Part shown: one piece after another, positions 1-11,702 of the stretch
Position numbering within the stretch: position 1 is the stretch's first letter
Layout: every line of letters starts with the position of its first letter
Assembly: GCF_004011695.2 (NCBI RefSeq)
Contig: NC_082406.1
Location: forward strand, 620,001-684,000
Source: Ascochyta rabiei
Taxonomy: Eukaryota; Ascomycota; Dothideomycetes; Pleosporales; Didymellaceae
Direction: 5' to 3'
Length of the DNA stretch: 64,000 nt
Translations under genes and position numbers: made by a program
The notes under the pieces: model-generated
Seen by the model: the letters and a program-made list of their open reading frames with translations, nothing else
What the model was told of the DNA's origin: nothing
The model's database searches: none

Positions 1-1
1 T

Positions 2-157
2 GTTGAAGCCGACGTCACGGATGCTATTGAGAACACCAGAGCGGAGCTGGAATCGTTCAACATGGATGAATTTGCACCAGCCGTCCAAGCTCAGCAGTGG
101 AAACTCACGAAGGTTGCATCCCCAGACAAATGTTCCTCTCTTTCTAATGTTTCATAG
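2..157 (+). CDS. 3' fragment of an unidentified reading frame
   Basis: A frame open from the first bases ends at a TAG at 155-157, giving about 51 residues that include the stretch ESFNMDEFAPAVQ. It may be the last exon of a gene that begins outside the window. No domain is recognisable, and the frame is short enough to be chance. Confidence 0.22.
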   Translation, partial: VEADVTDAIENTRAELESFNMDEFAPAVQAQQWKLTKVASPDKCSSLSNVS

Positions 158-295
158 CGTGACAACAGCTAGCTGAGCTTAACCTAGCTGAAGAGCCGTA
201 CCCATTTACGACACCTGCGGTGATTATGCACGGTGATTATGCACGGAAGGCTTAAGAGCAACAAACCTACAGCAGCCGTGCCTGTGGCTCCCTGA

Positions 296-553
296 ACTGC
301 TTTCGAAGCTGTATCGTTCACTCAGATAGCTACGTCTGGCTATGCTGCATCAGGCTGTAAGACATTCAAGGGGGTCTTCTATTTCAACAAACAGTACAAG
401 CTGGTATTTGTAGGGCGACCTTTCAACGTGGAGGAGAAGTATACGCTTCGAGGCTTAGGGTGGTATATGCGGGAGGAGCGAAGCAATGCGAAGCTGCCCC
501 TTGCCAACCATTCGCCGACTCGGTGGTCAGGCTCTCCTGTCCACGCGAATTGA
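296..553 (+). other. Unassigned open segment
   Basis: A frame open for 85 codons lies between stops at 293-295 and 551-553. It contains an aromatic-rich stretch (TFKGVFYFNKQYKLVFVGRP) that reads more like protein than random sequence. No start codon context or splice partner could be fixed, so this may be an exon of a gene with the preceding fragment or a decayed remnant. A 13-bp direct duplication sits just upstream, around 219-245. Confidence 0.15.
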
Positions 554-742
554 CAAATGTCCTATGGGAGTCATTGCGCGCCACCGCACTCAGTACGGTG
601 CTACACGGAAAGCATGCTTCATGAGTCTTTCCTTTTTCTTTTCTCTAGTTAACATAAATACATCCCAAACATTTCCACTGGCATCTGACAACACTACATC
701 TCTCTGTTCGCTTTGAAAGACCTTGTACAATCTAAAGACTCG

Positions 743-2957
743 TTACAGCGTAAGAGCGTTCCACCTGTGAATCAGAGCATTAAGTCTTCCCCTCGTATCA
801 CCATCGCTTTTTGATGCGTCTTCGGGCCCATTCTGTACATACTCTAGCTTCGATGGAAACCCATACTCGATAAGGATATCGCCTGTGTCGATTGGTTCTT
901 TGATCGCAATGAACGAAGCCTTTGCCGCAGGAGGTATCCTTTTCTTCATGCCTCGGGCAACTGCCTCGATCCCCCGGATTGGAAAGACTAGTCCTGGCAG
1001 ATCTAGCGGCTCCCGACGGAGTCCTATCGCGGCTCTAGTGAAAATCTGTTGGCTGAGAGGGTCGTCCAGGGATGGTATGAGTGTAATGCACGCGTGGTAT
1101 AGCGCGTTGAGAAACATCGCTGAGTAATGTCCTGGTAGGTGGGTATTGAAGTGATGCTCTACTGTCTCTACGATACGTTGACAGTGTGTGACACGGAGCT
1201 CATCCACTGTTGTGTGATCTATGAAATTGGTCTTATAATGCAAGAACCGTAGTGCGAAGATGGCTACCTCTTCGTAGTGTACTCTAGACAAGCATTAGCT
1301 CAACACTACTCGATCTTTGTCCTGGATTTCGGAAATACCTTAACAGACTAGTACCTGGGGTATAGTTCAACTCGTTCAATAAATGGTTTGGCAGTGACTT
1401 CCGCCATGCTAAGACCTTGTTGTAAAGTCCTTTCCTTATCGTAAGGTCATTCTCGTTCCCAGACCTGAGCAAGTCTTCGTTGTACTGTATGATTTCATTC
1501 TGCAATATATTCAGATCGCACGCTGCGCTCAGGACCCCGGGTGCGAATTGAGGGCGAGGTGAAGCGCTTGTGAATGCTTGGCCAAATAGATCGACGTTCT
1601 CAACAGGCCCTGATGGTTCTACTTGCTCATGAAACAATCGTGGGACAGTCGGTTTTCGGAGAGCCGGCGTCTTGTTCTGCAGTGCTGCCAATATGCTGTC
1701 CAAGTTAACTTTGCATATTTCATCCGAACAAGCTTCGTTACCTTTCGTAGCAATAGACGCCCCACACAGCCCTACAATATGCTCTTTTCTCTTCCGGATC
1801 AGAAATCTGTGAAAGCCTTGCAGGGATTGCAAGGCGATCCAACATATCATACCCTAGGTGTCGGTAAACGGCGCCTGCGCGGTCTCGCCCGAAGTATGCA
1901 CTGTTCATGAACATGATGACGGAGCCTTGAGCGGTAGGCAAAGATGGCACATCTATATCATGTTCGAGGTGTCGTCTAGCTTCGGCATCAAATAACTCAC
2001 ACAAGTCTCGTCCGGTAATGGTTCGGATCATTTTCACTTTGTCCGAGTAGAACTAAATGCCATCGTCTTAAGTAATGGTACGGCGCAGTGCGTAGGTAAC
2101 AGCTTACAGACTGTGTTTGTGGAGACGGAATTAGCAAATGCCTGCATTCACCAGAGGATCATCGGCAAGCCCAGACTCCTCGGATAGAGTGTTGATCAGG
2201 AAGGGACTTACTTGTATGGTGCAAATCGCGTTCACAAGAAATGGCGAACAAAACTTCGCTCGTTTGATATCGCCCGTGCGCATGTCTCTAATGAAGCACT
2301 TTTGATCAACAAAAGGGAGGAAATAATACCCATCCCATGCAAAAAAAGCTGATATAAGTGCAGAGACAAGGCCATCGTCAGCTACTGCTGTCCATGGCCG
2401 AGCGCGCAACTTCCACGGGCTCAAACGATATGCTTCAGCATCGAGTCTTTCCACCTGTGGATGGGCAGAAAGTTGGGAGACTGGGCCGGGATTCGGGAGC
2501 AAGAGGTATGCTTGTTTAACGAAGTGCAATACTCGAATAGGATCTCCGCTGGAACGCAGGCGCCGATATATCTCGTCGGCTTCAGATTCGGTACGTGTTG
2601 TCAGGATGTTGAAAAGATCTCGAAGCTGATTTCTTTCTCTATCGGCCCATTCAAACCTCTTCTTGAGTGATTTCCTACGGTTTTCGTCATCGCTATCGAC
2701 GGCATACTGACACTCTACGCCACGGCTTTTACAGCGTGCGCAGGTAGGTCGCTCAGCAGTGCACTTCTACTTTCAGGGCTCATTTTTCAAACTTTGACTT
2801 CTCAATAGGCACATACCTTTGTTCGCTTGACTCGACAAGTTTCACAAGCCACTGAAGCTCGTGGGCGCTTGTGGTTGTGCTTGAACTTTGGTGAATGGTT
2901 TCGGTCGATCCCAGGAAGTAAAGGCCTGGGATTGCGGTTCCATCGACCTTCCATCAT
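743..2957 (-). CDS. Zn2Cys6 fungal transcription factor
   Basis: Five exons (2817-2957, 2212-2763, 1742-2052, 1339-1695, 743-1283) give a 633-residue protein. The binuclear zinc cluster is split by the first intron: Cys38, Cys41, Cys48, Cys55, Cys58 and Cys65 have the standard C-x2-C-x6-C-x6-C-x2-C-x6-C spacing. The acceptor at 2764 was chosen because it keeps this spacing. A basic, charged linker follows (about residues 67-95), then a fungal-specific regulatory region (from about 190, with SPFLVNAICTIQ). The 159-nt intron 2053-2211 is longer than the others (46-55 nt); splicing it as one unit keeps phase, while an intermediate exon does not. The start is a double Met; the second, at 2954, is equally possible. 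The target is unknown. Confidence 0.85.
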
Positions 2958-4060
2958 GTGTCAGGCTCGAAGTGACCGAGCACAGTAACGTTATGCTACT
3001 GCTCAGGAGCAGTGAGTGAACCTACGGTAAGCTGTTTTCGCGACGTGCGACTGATGTTTGAAGCGCAAAGCCTTTTTGGGGTTAGCCTTGCCACGTGCTC
3101 TGACAGAAGACTATTCACTCATTCTGCTACGCAAGGAATCGAATTGAGAGGACCCATACCTGTGCAAAAGAACACGCAGTTCGTTGACAGACAGTGTCCA
3201 ACAATCTGGTGTTCTCTTTTTGATAGCTCAGACGGTATTGGTTAGGATTTCCGGATCCTCTCCGCATACCTGCATATTCAGGATGATTGGCCCGACGCTA
3301 CTATGCAGTCACGTGCCTATCACGTGCTAGTCTGATCAACGCGCCTTCATTGTCCTTGATCTTTCAGAATGTTGCGCGACAAGTTGTTAAGGTAGAGTAC
3401 GTTCGCAACTTTCGATATGTGTCAAGCACAGTATGCCGAAAAAGCTCGGGTTTAAACCCCCACAAAATGCAGTCTAACACCTACATTGTACGCAGCATCA
3501 CAACAACTAAGAACTTCAAGGACACCAAGACACATCACACGAAGGTTTTTCTACAAGAGATATGAAAAGCAGAGTTTAATAACCATGCTTGTTTCCTTAT
3601 CGTATTTCGCTGCTTCGCAAGAATACCGTCCGCATTCGCTCACGAGTCACGACAGATGCCAGATGGACACTGGAGAATGTACAGATCCATAAAAGTAGGC
3701 AAGAATGGTCACACATTCTGTAGTACACGGAGTGTGCCTTAATGGAAAGTAGACGGAATGCAGAGTATTGATTCCCGCCCTGTCTTACTCTCCTAGGTCC
3801 TTATTGTTTCGTCGGAATCTACCCAACTTTTTGCAACCATCTGTCCTTCCGCCATCGTTCCTCAGCCTGACTTCCAGACGTTAGGTGGCCATTGTTCAAT
3901 GATCTTATGTGCTCAGTTTGCTTCTATTGATCATCCTCCAACAAACCTGTTGCTAGTTGATCCTAGTAAAAGCCATGGCAGACGCCAGACCCAGATCAAC
4001 ACCAGATTCGACATCGTAAGGTGACGGTACATTCGTATTCATACTGCTCGCCTACGACTT
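2958..4060. other. Intergenic, no gene seen
   Basis: About 1.1 kb between the regulator start and the 3' end of the MYND gene. Only short chance frames occur on either strand. No tRNA-like or repeat structure was recognised. It probably holds the promoter of the 743-2957 gene. Confidence 0.5.
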
Positions 4061-5203
4061 CTAGCCATCGTACCAGCCCATAAAATCCCCCTTAGTGTAG
4101 CTGTCTAACACTCCCCTAGCAGTCTCGCGATTATCGTGGCAATATGAAACCGTCTTGTGCACATAGTCAACAAAGGCCGCAACATATGTCTGACACAGCG
4201 GCTTTCCATCCTTCCTCACGACAAGTGCTTTGCCCACACCATGACGCCAGTCACACAACGGGATCGTAGGATCGAAGGGCCTCAAGGTAGGGTTCCAGCC
4301 AATTAGCTTACGTGGCAAACCGAGTTTCCTGTCACGCCCGCGCGTCTCGGGTGGGAGTCTGCGGAATACAAGAGGGATACCAATGCGAGTCATGATGGGA
4401 GTGGCAACTTCGCTCTTTGCGTCGAATTGCGCGGCAGAGGTGGGCAGAATTCCGAGAAAGCGACAGCCCAGCTTCTCTTCCGCTGCGCAGGGATGAATGC
4501 GCCTGTGACTATTGAACTTTTCGTTGCACTCGCGGCGCGTGTGGTCATATATGTAACCGATGATGTCGACCAGGTGACGGAAGTCCATGAGATTAAGGTC
4601 TTGGATGCGCTTAGTATCCTCCGTAAAGCCGCATGCAACGACGTCACCAAACCAGATCTCCAAAGGTTCCTTTTCGATCGCGAGCGGGCTTTTGTTGACC
4701 TGATGGTTGCCAGGGAGCGAGTCGGTGTTGTTGGTTAGGCGTCCGGCCACGGTGATGCCACGTCCAATCTTGCGATGGAGGACTGTGTTGCTCATCTCGT
4801 CTTTCTCTATGCCGCCTTGAGAAAGAAATCCGTTTAAGGTACCAAGGTACAGTTTGAGCTGGGGTACCAGGACCCTATCCTCCAGAGTGGCTTCGCCAGT
4901 TTCTCCGTTTGCTTTGTCATCGTCCGCTCGTGGTTGAACTTCAAGCCATACGAAACGGGGCAGGTTGTCAACTTCCGCAAAAGAAAGCGCGCGCTTGTGG
5001 TATTCACTAAGACGGCGAACATCAGAGAACTCTGCGTAAGCTTCGCAGACGGGCTTATGGACGGGCCAGTCGGTCCTCTGGCAATCTTGAGAGCAGTACC
5101 GGGCTTCAAGACAGCCCTTACATCTAGTGCCCTCGTGATCACACATGGCGCACATCAATCGATTTGCTGGCGGGATGCAAGTGTGACCATGTAGGTGGGA
5201 CAT
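4061..5203 (-). CDS. MYND-type zinc finger protein
   Basis: A single uninterrupted exon of 380 residues. The N-terminus carries a complete MYND finger with ligands Cys18, Cys21, Cys28, Cys31, Cys37, Cys41, His49 and Cys53 (CKGCLEARYCSQDCQRTDW is diagnostic). MYND fingers are protein-protein interaction modules. The remaining 320 residues have no SET or other catalytic motif that I can recognise; they resemble the long uncharacterised C-terminal regions of many fungal MYND proteins. The partner and role are unknown. The gene is transcribed in the same direction as both neighbouring regulators but is separated from each by several hundred bases. Confidence 0.9.
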   Translation of the reverse strand: MSHLHGHTCIPPANRLMCAMCDHEGTRCKGCLEARYCSQDCQRTDWPVHKPVCEAYAEFSDVRRLSEYHKRALSFAEVDNLPRFVWLEVQPRADDDKANGETGEATLEDRVLVPQLKLYLGTLNGFLSQGGIEKDEMSNTVLHRKIGRGITVAGRLTNNTDSLPGNHQVNKSPLAIEKEPLEIWFGDVVACGFTEDTKRIQDLNLMDFRHLVDIIGYIYDHTRRECNEKFNSHRRIHPCAAEEKLGCRFLGILPTSAAQFDAKSEVATPIMTRIGIPLVFRRLPPETRGRDRKLGLPRKLIGWNPTLRPFDPTIPLCDWRHGVGKALVVRKDGKPLCQTYVAAFVDYVHKTVSYCHDNRETARGVLDSYTKGDFMGWYDG

Positions 5204-5594
5204 GATTTGTTGGCGAAAAGTGAGCGATGAGAGTCGCTGTCACTCGAGAGCTGCTGGGGTTTCAGTAGTGACGACGAACAGTCACGCTGAGCCGCTTCGT
5301 GAAATACCGATAACAAACAAGCACGTTTGCGTGCAGATGAAGGAGAAACTTCCACGGCAATGCGCCTTCACCGTATTGGATGACCTACCTGCAAACTAGC
5401 GCACGCTCCACATATCGTGACCCAAAGTGTAGAGCAAATGATATGGAAGTGAAGACACGACAAGGAGACGCGTATGATGCCCAAACAAGTGCAATCTGAT
5501 GCTATTCAGACGTGCGGCAGTTGCTTACACACATACATTTAATTACACTAGGCTGTTTGAAATCACGCTGCTGCTTCTGCCGTTGCTGCGATGT
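5204..5594. other. Intergenic, no gene seen
   Basis: About 390 bases between the MYND gene start and the 3' end of the next regulator. They must contain the MYND promoter and the regulator's 3' UTR. No distinct motif was assigned. Confidence 0.5.
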
Positions 5595-8500
5595 CTATCC
5601 TTTTGACGTTTCGCCAATTTCATGAGATTGCTGTGGCTCCATGTATAAGTCTAGAAGATTCATGTCGCCCAGATCTTCTGGATAGTTGCTGTAATTGAAC
5701 ATGGGCCATAAGTTGTGCATATCCACCACCGGCAGCCCCTCGTCCCAGCTATTGTTGAACGGGTTACTGAATGTTGATGGCACATGGAATGGTGCCGTAG
5801 GGAAGCTCGGGTGCATCGATGGATCGTACGAAGAGCTCGGCCCAGGAATCTGATCTTGACCTGTAGCTTGTTCGGATACGTGGTGTTGGTGATCGTCTAC
5901 CGAGATTAATCCGTTGAAGGACTCGCCCGGAGCCCACCCTGGGCCGGGCTGCTGCTGATACAGTGAACCCAGATGTTCAGACGCCTTTCCGTCTGCAGTC
6001 TGATGATTAGTTGAGCCTTGTTGGAGCAGTTCTTCAGTTTTGGCGTGCAGAGCTGGGTCAGTGTTGTGCAGAATCTTCTGCACTACCTGATATGCTCGAC
6101 CCGCAACGGGATCGTTGTCCTGCATTGTGCGCAGGCAGTTTATCATCTTTTGTATATCCCTGGTGAATTGGTCGCTGTTTTTTTCAGTTTTCCCTCCTTG
6201 ATATGCGACTTCAAGAAGTAGAACGGCAGTACATTGCATGACTGTGAGGAGATTTTTTAGTCAAGGTATGGTGGAGTTGATACAAGAACACTCACTAATA
6301 TGTACAGTATTCCACCAGGGCGCCTTCCCGTAGATGAAATCTATGTCAGGTTCGTCGGGAAACAACGCCGTCAAAGCACGAGCCGATTTGATGCAAGTTT
6401 CGGCCATTTCAGAGTTGAAATGAGCTGATTTGCCGCTTTCGTTCTTTATGCGCCGTTCTGTTCGACAAAGACATGGCCGGGTAATTAAGATCTTCGTACT
6501 CCAGTAGGACATCCAGAGGAGTAGCTGCTCACGCGCTATTCTGGACTGTTTCGGACTGCCTTGCATGTGATGCTCAGATAATGATTCTGCAGCCCAACCT
6601 TCAAGATCGCTCAACAAGCCTTTGATCTTGACTTGTATTTCCTAAAAACGATTGTTAGCATAGACTCTGGTCTCGGTGTAATTGGGCACAAGCAAACATT
6701 GAGTCAGCAAGTTGAAATCAGCTTGCCATATTGTCTGCATACTGTCACAAAAAGACCTAAAATACATACCTGCCAGGAGTGAACAGCGGTCCGAGGTGCA
6801 TACAGCTGCGTCAGGACCTTTTGCGTAAGTAATGAGATCGAGATAGTGCCAATAAGATATTGCCCTGCATCGTGAGAGCTGATGGGGTACGAATTTGTTT
6901 CGAGGGACTGGCGGCTCTTTCTCTTAGACGGGCGTTGGAAGCCTTCGCTGGTATAGCGTAGATCTCCTGGAAGGATCTTCGGTAGCGGCACAGTACAGTC
7001 TTCGTTGGCTATGACTGGCGGGCGGCCGGTGACAGTACTGACCAAGCACTCTATGCTATGCAAGCTCCACCATGTTCGCAGCAACATCTCTTTTGTCGTT
7101 TCATCTGCGTTTGGGTCCTCGTTTCGGAGATGCAGACCTAAAGCCAGACCGAGCCTGATCGAGATACCGACCATAAGCCAGGCTCTACTCACGCGTCCTA
7201 TAACCAGGAAGTAGAGAGAGAGTATGGCAGTCTGACAGTGTGTCAACAACCCGGAAGACTAAATATCAAGGGTCAGATTGGGCTTACCGCTTGGACTAGT
7301 GACAGATCGGGGTTAGAGATCAGCATAACAGTATTGTGCATACCAAGGAGGTGGGATGCTCGAGTCATGTACATCAAGTGGTCGCGTTCGTCTCCTTGCC
7401 AATCAGCGCCAATCAGATGAGAGTACTTCGCGCCAACTGCGAACGTGAGGTTCAACAATGCCCGCCATCTGTCTGGAACTTGAAAAGGTCGGTTTTCCAT
7501 TAAAGATTCTATGAATCTGCGCACTTGGTCTTCGAAGCTCGAGGGTAAGATTGGGAATGAGCTATGCACCGTGCTCATGTAACAATTCAGGAGGTGCTCC
7601 GCAATTCCTGGGGTTGGTAGTTCGTATGGATTGACAATGATGTCCAGTTCAATGCTGTCGCTGTCGAGATAGAACGTGGCGTCCGTAATATGACGAGTTG
7701 AAGTGTAGCTTCTTTCTCTGCGTTGATGGAGTGCCTCGGATCGTTCTTCAGCCGCATTCTTACTGGCACCTGGCGGACCATAAGGGAGACCGCACGGTTC
7801 AGTGTCTTGGCTCTGCACTTGACGCTGAAAGGTGCGCAACCATTGCACCTCTGAGTTCTGTCCAAAGTAACCCGTCTCCCTTGACTGTCGAGTCCGTAAC
7901 AAGTCTTCGTCTAGGAAGTCAAGGTCCTCATTGGAGCCGACTGATGCGGTAACTTGTGCTTCGCCATTCTCTTTCACGGGACTTTTCGAATCTGGACTGC
8001 TACTGTTGAAAGAAGACCCTCGTACTCGTTTACCTAGCGATCTGGCTGAAGGTGTCGGATGCGGCTGCATCATGTCGTCTTCGGCCTGCATGACAATTCT
8101 CTTAGCAAGTGATTTCTGTACATGGATTGCATCTGGCTTACCGTGTGGATGACATCTTGAATCCTCCTTCTGTCTTCTTCACTCAGCTTTGCACTGAGTT
8201 CCGCGAAAAGAGCGACAAAAGTGTGGTTTAGGTCAGTTGCTCTATGAACGCTTAGTGGATTGTGCATACACGGAAAGGTTTGAAAAACATACTCCTTTAA
8301 ACGATCGCGCCGTGCTTGCTCATAGATACATTTCAAGCCGCTGATCTGACAGTTGAGGCAACGTGGGATGTCGCCTGAACATTTGACCTCTGTCGTGACG
8401 TCAGTGAAAAATATCAAATGTTATGATTCAGAGTGAGCCTACTGCGTTTGCGACAAGTCTTGCAGGCCCTTGTACTGTGACCCCAGGGTCAGCACTGTGT

Positions 8501-8637
8501 GCGTGTGTCTGTATTGAGCATCATTGAAGGAGGACCTACACTCGATCTTCTCGGTTTCTATCCGGGCCTTTGGGTGGAGGCGGTGGGCGGTCGATTTTTG
8601 GAATGGCTACCTTGTGGTTGTTCTGCGCGTACGCCAT
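5595..8637 (-). CDS. Large Zn2Cys6 transcription factor, eight exons
   Basis: Exons 8540-8637, 8443-8474, 8293-8389, 8142-8241, 7288-8085, 6770-7231, 6296-6641 and 5595-6241 keep frame throughout and encode 859 residues. The zinc cluster is assembled across three small exons: Cys37, Cys40, Cys47, Cys54, Cys57 and Cys64 (RACKTCRKRKVKC, then PRCLNCQISGLKC). A Fungal_trans-type domain follows at about residues 270-520, with the typical motifs RAWLMVGISIRLGLALGLH and LLRTWWSLHSIECLVS. The C-terminal 150 residues are Gln/Pro/Asn-rich, as in activation regions. The Met at 8637 gives a short proline-rich leader before the cluster. The dense 5' introns (51-65 nt) make automated start calls unreliable here. 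The target is unknown. Confidence 0.9.
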
Positions 8638-9136
8638 GCTGCGTATTATGCGATGCGCCGGCGCTCAGCGTGATAATGTACTGTCAGGACCAACACCTAC
8701 AATCACGTGAGTGCGTGATCTTGTTTGCGGAAGAGGAGGGGCATTACGTAGCCCAAGAACACCGTGTTGCGAAGCAAAAGTGTGGCTGCAGTTGCGCCTG
8801 GTCAAGCTATGCAAAAGCACCCAGGGGCAGTGGGAAACACGTATGCATAATACAGAGCTCAGCGGAATGATCTTGCCCTAAGGCGTAGAGTCGAGATATA
8901 CGAAAAGCAGGTGAGTGGGTGTATTGTTGGGCGGCCAGTCCAGATTGCGATCGTGGGATCTAGCGGGGGGCTGAGTGTGTAGTATTGGCAGAACGCGTGA
9001 CGAAGCCTTGCGCTGTGCACCCATAACAGCACCACGTTTGCTCGATTTCGAATTAAGGGGACAGCACGAACTGGAGCGGAGATTGGAATAACAATCGAGG
9101 GTCGCGTTGTCTACACAAACGCTCGCGGCTAGATTA
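8638..9136. other. Intergenic, likely promoter of the large regulator
   Basis: About 500 bases between the regulator start and the left end of transposon E1. Base composition is ordinary, in clear contrast to the AT-rich element that follows. No gene is seen. Confidence 0.5.
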
Positions 9137-9179
9137 CCGTGTCCGTGCGCGCAACGACTGGAGTCGCGCAACGACCGAA
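9137..9179 (+). repeat. E1 left terminal inverted repeat
   Basis: Matches 11223-11265 in reverse complement with only a few mismatches. It contains CGCGCAACGAC twice, starting at 9148 and 9165 (17 bp apart). Confidence 0.92.
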
Positions 9180-11222
9180 TCATCACAACTACACCATACT
9201 TTAACGCGTTGTAACTTAACAACTATAGCAGCTATTAATAAAGCGCTTACAGTAATTAATATGCTAAAACTAGGCAAAAAACTTATATATTAGTATTTTG
9301 CTACTAGGTTTAGTATTAACTGCGTAACTCTAGCTTAGAGACACAAGCACGTTTAGGACTCCTAGGAGACTAAGGACATTAACTAGCAATGTTTAATACT
9401 ATAACAGGAGATAGAGCTTATAAAGTACATAGAGTTGCTTAGTACTTGTTACTTACTACCTACTAGAGAGATAATCTAGAATTTTGCGTTGCTAGTGGCT
9501 TAAAATCTAGTTAGTAAGAGCTAGGTTACCTGCTTTATTAATAAGTACTCTATCTATCTTATCTTATATTACTCTACTAAGATAGATTAACTATGTTATA
9601 ACGCTAATACCTATAATAAATATACGCTCTACTTTAACCTGCTATAGTATAAAATCTCTAAATACTCTATTAAGAGTTACTATATATATAATATAGATAA
9701 GAAGGGCTTTATAATTAGCATTATAGGTAGGATAAAACACATGTTTAGTAAGCATATATAGATAAAGAGAGAGATTAAAGCATCTATCTAGAATAGTAAC
9801 TAAGCTTAGTAGACGCTTATAGCGTGTGTGTGTAGTAATAGAATAGTACTACTACTAGGCATTATCTATAAGTTAGCTAATACTAGCATTAAATTAGACT
9901 AGGTAGCTGAAATTAAGCTAGGAAAACACTCTGTAATAGTTATATTATCTCTTTTAGGGTGGATAAATAGGGATATAGGCCTTGCCTAGCTTAAGTAGGT
10001 GTTTAATTACTATACTAAGGAGAAAGTATAAAGAAAGTAGAGGCTTTTAATACTAGATAGCCACAGATCCTATGTAATAATAGACTTTATTAAGTACTAT
10101 AATAACTACAAGATCCTCCTAGCTGTCCTTTCCCCTTACTTAACCTAAACGCTCTAGCTGCTTAATATAGTACTATTTAAGCCTCTATTAATAGTATACT
10201 TAAAAGTAGTTATAACACATATCTATAAGGCTTAAAACAACACACCTATTACTAGAGCAGACTTCTTCTGCCTATTCTAGCTAGCGTAGATGTGTAGCTT
10301 TACTAAAAAGCTAATACTTAGGTCCTTTAAGGTAACAGGTATCTATCTACTTAATTCTAACATTATCCTCTACTACTTTATTAAAACACTAAAGAGCTTA
10401 GATTTAGATAGGTCCTTATTATCTGTTTATAGTAATAAGGATTAGCTTAAAATAGAGACGTTGTTACAGTGTGTAGTTAAAAACTAGAGTAAGAGTAACG
10501 TTAAAAAGATAAGATAATTAATCTACTATATCTTAGTTAAAACCTTACTCCTCTAGTATAAGATAGATAGCCTTAAAAAGACTCTAAAGATATAGAAGAA
10601 GTATAAAAAGAAGAGTAAAACCTTAGACTTATAGTAACAGTAGGAGTACTATAGTAGTGCAGTGTTCTAGTTACCTAGAAAGGTTAATAAAGCATACTTC
10701 TATAAGTAAGTTAGACAATATAAAGAGAAGAAGAAGAGGCTTAGAAAAGCTACTAGTAAGAAAGTAGCAGCTGCTAAGAAGCTAGTTAAGAAGAAAGAGA
10801 AGAAGGAGAGGCGTGTAGCATAAGAGGCAGCTAAGGTAGTACATAAGAAGGAGAAGGCTAATACAGTAAATTAGAAGGCTAAACAGAAGGCTAAAAAGCA
10901 GTATTAATAATAAGAGCTTAATGCTATAAAAGCTATATAATTACCTTAAAAGGGTAAAAAGAAAGCTTTATAAGCAACCTAGCTAAAAAAGCATTAAAAA
11001 CATAGTCCTAGGGATAATGTTAGTAGTTGTAGTCCCCTATTACTGTCCCTAGCTCTCCTACTTAAAACCACATTATGTAGCCACAACGTTAAGTTACTAG
11101 CTAAATTTAAATAGTATATCTTTTTTATAAGTAATTAATTAGTACTATACTACAAAATTACAAAATAATAGCTGTTGTGGGTGGCTCTATAGCCTTATCT
11201 AATTTTGAGCGTTAAGGTGGTT

Positions 11223-11265
11223 TTTGGTTGTTGCGCGACTCCGGTCGTTGCGCGCACGGACACGG
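11223..11265 (-). repeat. E1 right terminal inverted repeat
   Basis: Reverse complement of the left repeat and followed by TA at 11266-11267. The same internal 17-bp-spaced duplication is present, with one copy altered by a transition. Confidence 0.92.
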
Positions 11266-11702
11266 TACTTAGGCAGTCTTGCTCAGAGATCTGCGGTTAA
11301 AGTTCCCTCGAACATCCAATGAGGGGGCGAACAAAGTGTGGCGATAGCAGCAGCGTGCCTCCTGAGAGGTCGGAACTAGAGCCGTGTTTTAAGATTGGGT
11401 AAGATGGCGATTGCAACGCCTTCTCGGCTGGTTTTGGATGTGGCCATGATCGTCTTCTGTAGGGAGCATCAGCCTGCCAGGTTGGGTCGAATAGATCACG
11501 TGACGTGTACTGTGGCTAACAATCTGTAGTTAGCGTCGGTCGCTCCCACTTGCTAAGATGTGTGATTTGTGTGTTTCCAAGACTAGCAGGATCACAAAAT
11601 GCCAGTAGGATAAGCCTTTTCGCTGGTTGCAAACTAATCATGTACACGACTCCGCATGCATGTGTACATCGAAAAAGGATCTATAGCTGCGATTTGGCAC
11701 CA
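11266..11702. other. Intergenic, no gene seen
   Basis: About 440 bases between E1 and the 3' end of the exopolygalacturonase gene, with ordinary composition and no gene or repeat recognised. Confidence 0.5.

Larger units (their letters stand above)
9137..11265 (+). mobile_element. E1: RIP-degraded pogo/Fot1-like DNA transposon
   Basis: The element is bounded by near-perfect inverted repeats of about 43 bp starting CCGTGTCCGTGCGCGCAACG and flanked by TA dinucleotides (9135-9136 and 11266-11267), the target duplication of Tc1/mariner-pogo elements. The interior is extremely rich in TA, TAA and TAG, and no long frame survives on either strand. Decayed transposase traces on the plus strand remain recognisable: a DDE-type core near 10050-10150 (reads like ILDGH followed by DFI) and a lysine-rich tail near 10730-10930. 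The TIRs keep their GC-rich sequence while the body has lost it, as expected from RIP. No active product is expected. Confidence 0.9.

Noticed and set aside
2142..2211. Separate 70-nt intron followed by a 34-nt exon in the 743-2957 regulator
   Set aside because: Reading phase fails with the 34-nt exon. A single 159-nt intron restores the frame and gives a sensible NAICTIQ-FYSD join.
9230..11200. Centromere or mitochondrial DNA origin for the AT-rich block
   Set aside because: The block is bounded by TIRs and TA target duplications and contains DDE transposase traces, so a RIP-mutated transposon explains it fully.
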